Source of the DNA: Symsagittifera roscoffensis
Lineage: Eukaryota > Xenacoelomorpha > Acoela > Convolutidae
Assembly (NCBI RefSeq): GCF_963678635.1
Contig: NC_087063.1
Coordinates: forward strand, 70,269,617 to 70,333,616
Length of the DNA stretch: 64,000 nt
Direction: 5' to 3'
Shown piece by piece: positions 22,132-32,959 of this stretch. Each line of letters starts with the position of its first letter. The stretch's first letter is position 1. A model generated the notes under the pieces. The model had not been told where the DNA came from. It did no database searches and worked only from the letters and a program-made list of their open reading frames with translations. The translations under genes were made by a program, and so were the position numbers.

Positions 22132-25100
22132 AAATAAGTCTATCTTTAAAATTTATATCATTTTCCGCTGCTATTCATATCAGATTCCTCAATTTATATA
22201 AATGATTGTGATTTGAAACTGAGTAAGAACTTCTGCTCGATGGTACAGTTTTTAAATTGGCCGAAATTAAGCGCTATTTTAAAATCGCTGGTTATTTCTG
22301 CAATTGTTGAGACAGGATTGACCTGATACTTGTTTTCGTTGGTTGATATGATTGATGAATTACTTTCTAGTGAAAAAATTGGGTATTTTATAAAAAAAAA
22401 AGTCAATCAGTCATTATCCTTGCGATAAGCAGGGGTATTGCAATCGTGTATTATCCTTGCGATAAGCAGGGGTATTGCAATCGTGTACTAGATTTTTTTT
22501 CGTAAATAATTTTGTTCACAGGTCTCTCCTCGTGTATCCTGGACTCATTACTATCGAGTGTTTCTGTTTCAACAGACAAACTTTGAGCATGTTAGCAATT
22601 TAAATGTCTGGTCTTTTTGAAGTTTGCCTTTTAGCCTGGTTGTATTTTACCTACCCGATTTTTACTTTTTTCTTTAAACTTTTTAAACCCGATTAAAGTT
22701 TTTTCTTTATTTTTTTGTCTTTTTTCGGCTTAATAGGTTTCCGCGTAGTTTATATGGACTTAGTGGCCTCTTAATGCGTTGTTTATGGACCGAAAAAAAA
22801 TCGATGTATTTTTGTGTTTAAATGGTAAGGGGACATGAGATTTTTTTGAATTTTGAATTTTTTCAATGCTTTTTTCGGCTTGAAGCGTTTGTGCTCAGGC
22901 AATTTCGGCTTTGTTACAACTTGCTAATTGTAAATTCAGTCAAATTTTATCCGGTGTAATCTGGTGTAGAGGTATTATAACTGCTTGAGACGGCAAAAGC
23001 TTGTAGTTCGAATGCGAGTGGGACCTATTATTTTGCAAATAGAGTTTTTGTGCTGTTTCGCGCTATCGTCCGTCTGTTTATTTTTGTGGGCTTAGTTCCC
23101 GTAGACCGAAGGTTGAGCTTTAATCGAAGGTGATCTAACACTCATTCTGGAGATGACGAAGCCCAGGAGTTCCTTTACAAACAAGGCCTGCTTTTTTGCA
23201 AATTGAAATTTTCCTACTTTTAATTATTACCTGTCTGTCTATTTTTGTTGGCTTAGTTCCACAGAGAGGGCTTTTTTGAAACTTCGACTTATTTTTAGCA
23301 TCCCGAAAGCTCCTTGTAAAGTTTCTATTAGTGCGCATATTCTTGTTCGGATATTTTGGGCTTGTTCATTTTTAATTGACAAAAACGATTTTTTGAAGGT
23401 TCTTAATTGTTCTCGTTTTCTGGGTGATTTTTTTTTTCATTTAACTTTGAAGCTGAGAATCCCTGAAAAGGTTAACAATTTCAACAGCAACAAAATTGCA
23501 AATGATTCAAATAAACAAGCTGTTTACCCGTCAAAACTCTTATAAAATCTACTGATGCCTTAAAGAAGGTTTCTTAATTTGACATGAAGTATTATCGATC
23601 TATACCCTTGCTTCCATCGATAAATTTTTTGAAGTATTGATGTTTCATAGAGTTCATCTTCAAAATTCATGTGTATGAAACAATTTGATTATGAAATTGA
23701 GCATGATAGAATTGATGCCCTTGCAAGAATAAAAAACGCAACTAAGCTGAAAAAAGTCCGTCTATTTTCCTCAAATTTAACAAAATATTTGACACTAAAT
23801 CTAACAAAATATTTGATCAAGCATCTACATCCGTCATGAGCTTTCACTAGAGATTTACACATTTTTGTTAAGATAAAATAGGAAGCTGTTCATCAAAGTG
23901 CTGCCAATGTGTGCAAAAAAGGTGTTTTTTGAAATTAGTTTAGAAAGTTGTTGCTTACTTTAACAATAAAACAAACTTTGTAAGCGTAAGCGAAAGCCAC
24001 TTAAACCGCGGAAAAAAGCTTTTGTGCAAAAACAAGTGTGCAAAAAAAATAAGTGTGCAAAAAACAAGTGTGCAAAAAATAAGAAAAAATATTGAAAGAT
24101 TAATAATATAATTATCCTGACGTCATTCTGGGGACCCAACCCCCAGGGGGAGGGGGGGATTTAAAGTTTAAAAAAAGTTTGTTTTTAATACTAGGACCGA
24201 TGGGACAGGCGACGGGCACCCAAAGATCTCACTGGCATGTAGTCTTTGCCGGCTCTTTTTCCTTCCCCCCCCCCCCCCCCACCTGCAATTTTTTACATGT
24301 AAATTTGTTGACGACATTGTCCGATTGATATGAAAATTTACATAGAGACTAATAAGGCCACGACAAACATATTTGGTCTTCATACTCAACCTCGTAAAAC
24401 CACTCATTACATTAATATAATGAAGCTCGTGTGAGGTGGGGGAAAAAGGAAAAAGAGCCTCTTTGCCGATGTCGCTCTAGTCGGTGGAGTTGGAGTCGTA
24501 CCACTCCATCAAAATGAGTGTCTGCGACATGGCACTTTTTGGGTTTTTGCAGTCGATTGATCAATTGTAAATGTAATTGTTTGATACAGAGCGAACAAAA
24601 CGAATAAACGAAATTATTCGAATAATAAATATAAAACGAAAACTTGAAATTCACAACTCGTTTTTCTCAAAATGAGTCAATTTAGACAAATAATAATGAT
24701 GGCAAAACTTGTTAAAAATTTTATTAGAATTATTACGCTGCAGTTTGTTTTGCGAAGTTCGAACCCAGCATTTTTTCGCAAAACCGATCTTTTTTGACTT
24801 CAATTGTAAAGTCCGTCTTTTTTCCCCCGATTTAACAAAATGTTTGAGTACACCGAAAATATTTAATGACCAAGCATCTACATCCCTAATGAGCTTCTAC
24901 TACAGATTAACAAGTTATTTGTTAAGATTGGATAGAAAGGTGTTCATCAAATTGCAGCTGATGTGTGCAAAAAAGGTTGTTTATTGAAAATACTTCAGAA
25001 AGTTGTTGCCTACTTCATTAATAGAACAAACTATGTGTAAGTGCAAGCCAAAGCCACGTCGACCTAATGGCGCACTGTTTTCCGCAGAAAAAAGATCAGT

Positions 25101-26640
25101 TACAAATTGCAATGCCGCTTAGTTTTACAGCGGAAAAAAATGTTGTGCAAAAAAACAAGTGTGCGAAAAGCAAGTCTGCGAAAAAAAAAGAAAGGTTTTT
25201 GAAAGAGTTAAGAACTTAAGTTGAATCGTAAGCTTTTAATACCGACTACAAAAGGGGTATAAAACCTTATTTTTTTTTGTTTAACAAAACAGAATTTTCG
25301 AAATACAAAATAACCCTCCACCCAAGAAAAAAGTTAAAGACAGTCTAATTATGATTTTTCTTATTTTGTTTTTATTACAGGATTTTTAGCTCCACGTAAT
25401 CAAACTCTCCTCCTACTTCTCCAACTATAGATAGAGATTTTATTTCTTTTAATTGACATTACAACCATAGAGGCGGCCTACCCTATCCACTTCAATAGTC
25501 TAAAATTTCTAATATGCTCAATTGTCCTTAGAGCCAGTGTGGGACTTCGCTTCCTTTCCTTCCTAACTCGAACAAGAGATACTTCCTCAGAAGAAAAGTT
25601 TTTTCAGGGTCTGTTTTAACATCAATAAGCTATTGTGGTTTGGGCCACTCCATCGGAGTCGTACCACTCCATCATAATGAGTGTCTGCGACATGGCATCT
25701 TTTGGGCTCTAAACAGTTTTTTAAAATATTTTAAACGTTTTCTAACAAGATTGCTGGAACCTACTTACGCGATTAGTTTTTTTTATCATGAAGCCGATAA
25801 GAGGAGAACCACGCCCATGTTAAATGGCGGACATAGACAAAGTATTTGCCTGTGCTAAATCTAAATTAAATGAGTAACTTAACCTCGACAGTTTGCGTGC
25901 GCGACTCTTATCGGATTACATATGCTTTACTGGGTTGACAAAATGTTCCCTTGATGTGTTTACCGTACATGCTCTCATAATCCAGCTTCTGGATGCGAGA
26001 TTCTGGGTTCACAACGTGATATGGATTTGTAGCGGAATCGCGGATATTCTCACTTATTATTGTACAACTCTTAAATGTGGGAACAACGTCTGTCAAGTAC
26101 TCAAGTGGGAAAGTTGCTATTCCAAACTAGCTTGACTTAACTTATGGCGATCGACCAAATAGCAGCTAAATAGAATAAGGGGTCGTTCTGAATGTTGTTA
26201 AGACTTTCCTATTCTTATTCAACAGACAAAGTTTCTTTCACTCGTAAATAAGTTTATTATTTCAAATATAGGAGACACACATAAAATATAGAACATGGGT
26301 TATCGGATATAGATCGATAGTGATTGTGATAGTGTCTTTTTGGTATATTTTCGCTTGCCTTATATACCGTACATTTTCATATTTTCAACATTTCATCTGT
26401 TGGTTAAACCAATCAGAAAGAGACAACATATGTCGTAGTGTTTGCTTTTGGTGAAATTTTATCAACCGAGCAAACATAACTTCAAGCTAGCATATGGTAA
26501 AAGTTTAAGAATTGTGTTTCTGATTTCAATTCAGAACATCCAAGCATCTTATAGGGTGATTGTTAAACGGCGATACCAGTTGATAAAGAAATTTGAAAGC
26601 ATAATATATAATTTACAAAACATCAAAAAGTTTTAATAGA
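22132..26640. other. Intergenic region with repeats and no supported gene
   Basis: At 22413-22486 the phrase ATTATCCTTGCGATAAGCAG occurs twice, 37 bp apart; it is the head of the repeat seen at 10221. Segment 23755-24075 is duplicated at 24806-25165, and a further block at about 24490-24550 recurs at 25655-25715. A run of 16 C lies at 24265-24280. A tRNA-like B-box (GTAGTTCGAATGC) is at about 22997 without a foldable tRNA. Short open frames here show no family resemblance. Confidence 0.6.
23755..25165. repeat. Diverged direct segmental duplication (23755-24075 and 24806-25165)
   Basis: Both copies share AAAGTCCGTCT, AACAAAAT-TTTGA, AAGCATCTACATCC, ATGAGCTT, GTTAAGAT, GTTCATCAAA, TGTGTGCAAAAAAGG, AGAAAGTTGTTGC, AACAAACT and AAGTGTGC, in that order, about 1050 bp apart. 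The right copy has an insertion near 25070-25130. Neither has coding potential. Confidence 0.8.
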
Positions 26641-26691
26641 GCTTGCGTAAAGTTTTTTTGTTTCTGATTTTGACAGTTTGCTCGTAAAATG

Positions 26692-26770
26692 GCGGCTTGT
26701 GGTGTAGTCGGTCGATGAATGGCTGCTTGTAGTGTAGTCGGTCGATGAATGGCTGCTTGTAGTGTTGTCG
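26692..26770. repeat. 35-bp tandem repeat
   Basis: GTGTAGTCGGTCGATGAATG followed by GCTGCTTGTA occurs twice in tandem, with a partial third copy. Read on the minus strand it gives a short TTLQAAIHRP-type peptide repeat within the retroelement remnant. A related pair, GGCGGCCAAATCACAG at about 26837 and 26963, lies just to the right. Confidence 0.75.
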
Positions 26771-26847
26771 CTTCGTAGGATTGCGTCTTAAAGAAAAGGT
26801 GCATGTAGAGCAGAGCAGTGATTTGTAGAGTTGCGGCGGCGGCCAAA

Positions 26848-29800
26848 TCACAGCTGGATACTTTTAAGAAATATAACATCAAATACATTTTTCAAATTTG
26901 GTTTGGCAAGTATACTTATCGGCAATACTGGACTATAATTGTAGATGCATACTTTGTAGGGTGGCGGCGGCCAAATCACAGTTGAATATAAGTGAATGTA
27001 AAGTTTAAAAACAAAGGGACGGAGGTTAACAGAATCTTGAAACTGATATTTTCCTTCCACATGGGTTTTTAGGCTCAAATGTTTATTGCTGAGTTCCATA
27101 TTTTTTCCCCGGAGAGCTGTTATGGTTTTCTGCATTTGGTTGATACGATTTAAGTCGTTTATACAATTCTTTTGCACTTGATCCGTGTAAGGGTCAAGGA
27201 TTGGAGTTTGCATTTGGGCGGTTATTAACGCTGCTGGAACACAAATGTGTTGATGGGGGAGTTGTGGATGGTAGGCACTGTTACCGTTTTGGTAAGGGTG
27301 ATAGGTTTCTATCTTAAATCGGTTAATAAAGTGAGAGACCGCATAATTTAAACAGGTATCAAAATTTGGCGGTTTTCTGGGGTTGAGGTTTTGTTACTTT
27401 TTGACTTGGATCCCGATTTTTGTTTCAAGTTCAAGAGAATTTGCTGATTTGTGAACTATTATAGTTTCAGAATCTAGGTGTTGCCGAGTTGAACAAAGGA
27501 GAATTTTGAAAGGTCGGATAATAGCTTTTCTTTTTTGAATGCCATTAGAGTGTTTCACTTTTGGGATTGTAAAATTGGTTTTCAGTTTTGGCTGAATAAT
27601 CGGGTTGATTATTTTGGGTGGCATTTCCATAGGTTCATTTAAAGACAGCAGGTTTTCGAAATCAAGCCAGCCTCCTTCAATTGGAGTCTGAAGAAGATCA
27701 GCGGGTATATCCTAAAACATAAAATAAATTAGACCGGTACAGCGGGTCGATTATTGTAATCGACTATTTGGAGTGTAGGATAAATTTTATCCTGATTTTC
27801 TTTTTCAGAATCCTTTTGTTGAGGTGCCTGAGGCCTATAATCATGCTCAATATTTTGATCGTTCTCATTTTGAGCAAATATTGAAGTCACTATAGAAGTG
27901 AAAAGTATATTGTAAGAGGCGGCTAACATAATTTTTCCGAAATGAAGAGTTCGGCCGGTTAGTATAAAACTTTTAAAGCAAATACAAGAGCGTCGAGTAT
28001 AAATTGACGAATAGGAAAGAGGCGAATATTATTCCGCATCTTTCTAAATAGTACTGTATTGTAGCAAAATACGAGCGTACTCGTTCTTCCAAAAGTCAGG
28101 CGAGATAAGAAAGTCTAAGTATATGTTTTGCGTAGATCCGTTTTGACTACTCGAGTCCGGATAGAATTGTTTTCTCGCATTACGAAAAGTTTGGGAGACT
28201 TTTTGTAAAATACCCTTCATTTCAGAGTGATCAGTAATCATGCTCCAAAATTTTTGCATTTGTGCCTAAGTGTGAATAGAAGCATTATGGCTATATGTAA
28301 GAGTGTTTTACTTGACGTTTAATTTCTTTTGGCTTAAAAAGATCTGGACCTTTTACTCTAGTAATAGAGGGTGTAAGTTCGATCCAAGAATTATCGTTAT
28401 CAACATCTAGTTGATAAAGATTTAAATGCTTATCGGAGCAGTCTTGTTGATCTGATTTAAAAGTTTGTCGAGTGATCGTGTCGACGAAATGAATTTTTTC
28501 GCGATACATAATCGGTATCCGATTATAACATGCATACATTAATTGTAATGGAGAATAGATTTTTGGGCAGAGTTAGAGCCAGGCAACATTGTCATTGGTC
28601 TCTAAAAACATAGACCTATTTCGATAGAGATCATTAAAGTGTTGAGAATCATGGAGCATTCTGACTCACATTGATTCATTAAAAGTGCCAATTAAGCAGC
28701 TCGAAGCATGTAAAAGCTTCGAAAAAGAATGTAATCGAGTTTTGTTCCTAGATGAGCTTCGTAGTCTATTTGTCCCGGTGCAAAGTAATGATTTTCTTTT
28801 TAGTTTATTTCAGTCAAAATTGGTTCCGAATGACTAATTCCTGTATTAGCACTCGGGTTTATTTGTAAACCGGTATCCAAATTAAAACCGTTCTGGTATG
28901 CTATGAACAATGATTCGTATTGGGTCGGGTAGACTATTTTTGGGTGTCCACAAAGATTGTGGTTTATTTAGGATTTTTAGCATAAATTGTTGAGTGTCTC
29001 TACCTCGCGTATGGTGGTTGGATATTTTTGTAAAAGAATCTTTTACAAAATAATAATTCTCTTCGTTTCGAATCATTTTAGCTTCGAATTTATTGAAAAG
29101 CGAAAAATGCAGTTTTGGGGCTTGTCCCAAGTATATGCTAAAGGGTCGAGTGCTATTGTGTCACATCCATTTGCATGGACAGGACAAGGCAATGGAATAT
29201 TTTGCCAGTTATGAACAGTGCCATCTTTTAGATTGACAGTTAAGGAAATGTTTTGCAGGTACGTTTCGAAAGTATTCAAATGGATCCAAGAACTCTTTTT
29301 TTTGCGTCTCTGGTGATGTCATTTTATCTGTCGATGTTTTGTTTGCAGGGTCAGTGGCGACGATGAAAGTTAAATCTTTTGTAATTATATGATTTGTAAA
29401 CGTTTCCCATCCTGCGTTGGAGTTCTCTATCATGTACTCATGAGCTTTTTGCTTCAAAGCTAAGGGTTTTAGACCTTTAACTGAGAAATCTATATACTTT
29501 TGAGTTCTCTGTCTCGCTTGTATATTTCTTTCCAGTGTCTGTGCAGCGTCATCAACATGAACGGTAGTATCGATGCTTTCAGGCCAACCTTAGTCGACTG
29601 AGGTTTTTAATCCTATGGAAGTAGTTTTTTTTAATTCGCCCTCTTGTCGAGTGGCATTTTCAGCATCAATTCGATGCATGAATTAATCTCTACCATCAGT
29701 GATTCTTTTTAGGAAAAGATCTTTTAGTTCAGCCCAAGTAGAAGCATCAGTTACTTCATCAGTATACCATTCAAGAACTGTTTCTGTTAATAAAGATCCA

Positions 29801-29952
29801 ATCATACTTTTTTTTCTGTGATCATAGTTAGGCTGAGCACCAGCGTCTGTAAGTCGTTGCCCTAGTGAGAATACAGTTTTATTCTCAACTGAAATCCAAA
29901 AGGCGTTTGCGTTTAGGTCTGGATCATTTCCTGAGAATGATACAAAAGACAA
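26848..29952 (-). mobile_element. Decayed retroelement with gag-like and glycoprotein-like segments
   Basis: The minus strand carries a chain of short frames. At 29952-29683 is a Gag-like segment (FSGNDPDLNANAFW, then LLTETVLEWYTDE and STWAELKDLFLKR), which matches the usual retrotransposon Gag pattern. It continues in another frame to about 29209. At 29279-28291 are glycoprotein-like pieces: a Cys-containing segment with DPLAYTWDKPQNC, and a segment with IPIMYREKIHFVDTITR followed by a conserved Cys-Ser. They resemble the ectodomain of envelope-type glycoproteins of metazoan retroelements and related RNA viruses. At 27929-27729 a frame opens with a hydrophobic, signal- or membrane-like segment. 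No pol is found between gag and the glycoprotein pieces. Stops and frame changes make it non-functional as read, although some breaks look like tiny introns. Family assignment of the glycoprotein is tentative. Confidence 0.45.
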
Positions 29953-30568
29953 ATTAGGAAAGGTTTAACTGATCGGCCATCTTAATTTTTTCAAGTTAAG
30001 ATATCCAATTTGATTTTTAAAATTAGTTTTGCTTTTTTTTGGCTTTCTGAATTCTGAAAAAATATAAATTTTTTTGAAGTTTTGATAATTTCAATTTTTT
30101 GGCATTTGTCAGTGAGGTTGTATTAAAAAAGGAAAACCTCCAAGATTTTTTTCTACTTCACAGTATCTTTCCCAGCAACTGAAGGCTCTTTTTTCTGAAA
30201 AACCTTGATATCGTTTGTTACCATCGGCCAGATCAATATTTAATTACAAGGCAATTCTATATTACATGTTTATTTTCCAATTTCAGTAAAAATTTAATTC
30301 AATAATTTATTTTTGATATCGATGTTTCGAATTTAAAGTTATCCTTTTGGTGTTTCTGTGCAATAGCTGAGTGAACCAGATTTTTATTAATACCATGTGA
30401 TTTAGTCTAACTGCATGGTAGCTTCTTGTGCCTACTTTGGCTTGCAATGACTTTGGTTCAAACTTAGAGAAATGTATTGCGGTTCGCAAATATCGTGTCA
30501 ACCCCATAGGGACATGCATTACTTGCCAAATAGTTAATTTAGATCAGATAGTGCTGTTTAAGATTGAA
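29953..30568. other. Upstream region of the peroxidase gene
   Basis: AT-rich, with no recognised promoter element. A frame in phase with the peroxidase runs up from the chosen start to 30428. Its extra residues do not look like a targeting signal, so translation from 30569 is preferred. Confidence 0.4.
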
Positions 30569-32203
30569 ATGTTTGCTTCTACCAGTCGAACTCTGTTCGC
30601 TCGCTCAGTGGCTCCTCAGCTGCGAAATGGACTCCGTCGAGGAATTGCAGCCAACGTGCAGCGTGAGGCTCGCAGGAACCGACACTTGATGATGGGTGGA
30701 GCAGCATTCATCGGCGGTGGACTTTGGCTATGTCTAGACAATTCGAAAGTTGTGGCCGAGACTTTAAAAGTGGACTGGAAGAAACTAAAAGAGGACATTG
30801 TCGGACTACTGGACGATGATAACCATGACGACGGCTCCTTTGGGCCTATTTTTGTCCGACTAGCTTGGCACTCGTGTGGTACTTGGTGTAAGCACACAAA
30901 GACAGGAGGAAGTGACGGTGGTACTATGAGGTTCAAGACGGAAGGAGGCCATGGAGCCAATGCGGGTCTGCATACTGCCCGAGCCAGATTGGAACCACTG
31001 ATGGAAAAATATCCAGGGTTGTCGCATGCCGACCTTTACGTGTTTGCTGGTAATTGCTACCTAACTCAGTCTTCTTCCCTCGCAGTAGCGTGCCGAGGGG
31101 ACCCCCCCCCCCCCCATCAATCCTGGTTGCCAATTTTTTTTACAAAGGGTAGCCCTTTGGTAAAATTTTCCGACCACCATTTTCGGCTGACCAACCTCAA
31201 AGCTTTTCTAAAGCGCCTTTGGCGCCAATATAACTAAATTAATTTGAGGGAGAGCGAGCGTCTAAAAACGCAATTTTTTTTGGTCATATATTTTTTTAAA
31301 AAGTGCTCAAAACGTTATTTTTAGTCAGTTTTTTTTTTTTCAAAATTTACCTGCGGCGTAGAAAATGTTAAACAAATAAGGTTCTTTATGGTATTTTTGG
31401 AGAGCTTGGGAAAAAGTCGACCAAGTTATTGAAATTTTAACCGCAAGGCCCCCCTTGAAAATTGTCTGCGCTCGTCTCTGTTCCTTTGCTACGCTTGTTG
31501 AGTTTAACCGATGCCACAGATAAAGTGCATATAGTTTTGCGCTGGCTGTGCATTGATATCCGTATCGGATATTTTCCTCTCTGAATCATGTTTATTGGCT
31601 TGCGTTTGTTTAGGATGCATAGCGATTGAAGAGATGGGAGGACCTCGAATTCCCTTCCGCCCTGGAAGATCTGAAGCCAAGGAGGAGTCGGCTCCTGAAA
31701 AGGATCCACGATTCTCACCCGATGGTCGATTGCCCGATGCGGCTCAGCAGGAGACTCATCTACGAGACATTTTCTACCGAATGGGTTTCAATGATCAGGA
31801 GATTGTTGCTCTAAGTGGAGCCCATGCTCTCGGACGTTGTCATACGACATCTTCCGGTTTCGAAGGACCCTGGACTCGAGCTCCGACTACTTTTTCTAAC
31901 GAGTACTTCAGAGAACTCGTGGAGAATACATGGACTGTGAAAAAGTGGAAGGGTCCGAAGCAGTACGAAGATCCAACAGGGGACCTGATGATGTTGGAAT
32001 CGGACATGGCACTGACTCGGGATCCGACTTTCAAGAAGTGGGTGGAGATCTATGCTAAAGATGAAGAAAAGTTCTTCAAGGACTTTCAGGCCGCATTCAC
32101 GAAGCTGACGGAGTTGGGTTTAAAGTTTCCTCCGGCAGAGCAGGCTAAAGGTGGATTTTTCAGTTTCCTAGGCGGAAAATCTCCCAGTCCATATGTGAAT
32201 TAA
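30569..32203 (+). CDS. Mitochondrial cytochrome c peroxidase (class I haem peroxidase), 2 exons
   Basis: Exons 30569-31049 and 31614-32203 join in phase 1 (split Gly161) to give 356 residues. The family reduces H2O2 using ferrocytochrome c in the intermembrane space. Residues 1-38 are Arg-rich and lack acids, as in a mitochondrial presequence. A hydrophobic segment follows at about 41-56, as in the bipartite presequence of yeast CCP. Distal [10 protein letters not shown] carries Arg97, Trp100 and His101. Proximal ALSGAHALG has His231, GFEGPW has Trp247 (the radical-site Trp), and ESDMAL has Asp291. Ascorbate peroxidases need an Arg in the HKERSGFEG segment; here it is HTTSSGFEG with Ser240, which argues for cytochrome c as donor. 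AATAAA follows 47 nt after the stop. It has normal introns and codon use like its neighbours, so it is not a bacterial contaminant. Confidence 0.95.
31084..31460. repeat. Dispersed AGTAGCGTGCCG repeat inside the peroxidase intron, copy 1
   Basis: It opens with CAGTAGCGTGCCG and a run of 14 C (31102-31115). It continues with ATCAATCCTGGTTGCCAA, GGCTGACCAACCTC, CTTTGGCGCCAATAT and GGAGAGCTTGGG. The same order of blocks occurs at 37970-38230 and 40918-41215. It fills about two thirds of the 564-bp intron. No coding capacity. Confidence 0.8.
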
Positions 32204-32249
32204 ACTATGTACTGAAACTAACTTTAAACGTGTATAGTAAACTACGAGG

Positions 32250-32255
32250 AATAAA
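32250..32255 (+). promoter_or_regulatory. Poly(A) signal of the peroxidase gene
   Basis: AATAAA, 47 nt downstream of the stop codon at 32201-32203, in AT-rich 3' flank. Confidence 0.6.
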
Positions 32256-32959
32256 TTATTAGTAAATTCTGAAAAATAACTGTTTTGTGTGTTATAGGCG
32301 CTTGAACTTCATGCAGTTTCCTTGTTTATCAGTTCTCTATTGGAAATCGACTTAAATAAGATTAAATATGGGGCTCTTCTATAGTTTTGATTTTCTGTGA
32401 AAATTTGAGACAATCATACATTGGGGCTACGATAAGGACTATTGATCATATTATCATTGTTGATAATAGATTTGTAAAGTGTTTTCTGCATCCTGAGAAT
32501 AAATTATTTGACCTTTTTTGTTTGTATCAAAGAAAGGATTTTTTTTCCTACTAGGATGACAGAAATGGGAACGAAGCGAAGAGTTTTATCTTCCTTCAAG
32601 ACTGAGGCAATCTATCTATCTATACATAATTTGATTGTCGTTTCACCTGAAACATGTTTAAGAAGTCCCTTTGTTGACATGCTTAGGCTTTTTCTACGTA
32701 ATATTTGTAGCATGTTTAACGAAAGAGTTTTTGCACGTTCAAGGTATATTGTAATGTTAAAAAAGTTTCGCTTGGCATATGTTTATGAAGTCGCTATGTT
32801 GGTCTGTTAAAGGCCAAAACATTGCAAGGGTTGAATGTATACTCAAGTCAACGTTTCAAAATTTGTTGGAGCCCGACCGACTGCTTTAACTCGAGTTGTT
32901 TCCGATATTTGCAAGGTTAAACTCCCAAAATGTTTGTTCACAATTCATTTAACTAAATA

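Noticed and set aside
30428-30568. N-terminal extension of the peroxidase frame
   Set aside because: In frame, but the next Met (30569) starts a typical Arg-rich mitochondrial presequence, so the extension is probably 5' UTR.
30933-31133. Minus-strand frame opposite the peroxidase exon 1 and intron
   Set aside because: Shadow frame spanning an exon border and the poly(C) run on the other strand.
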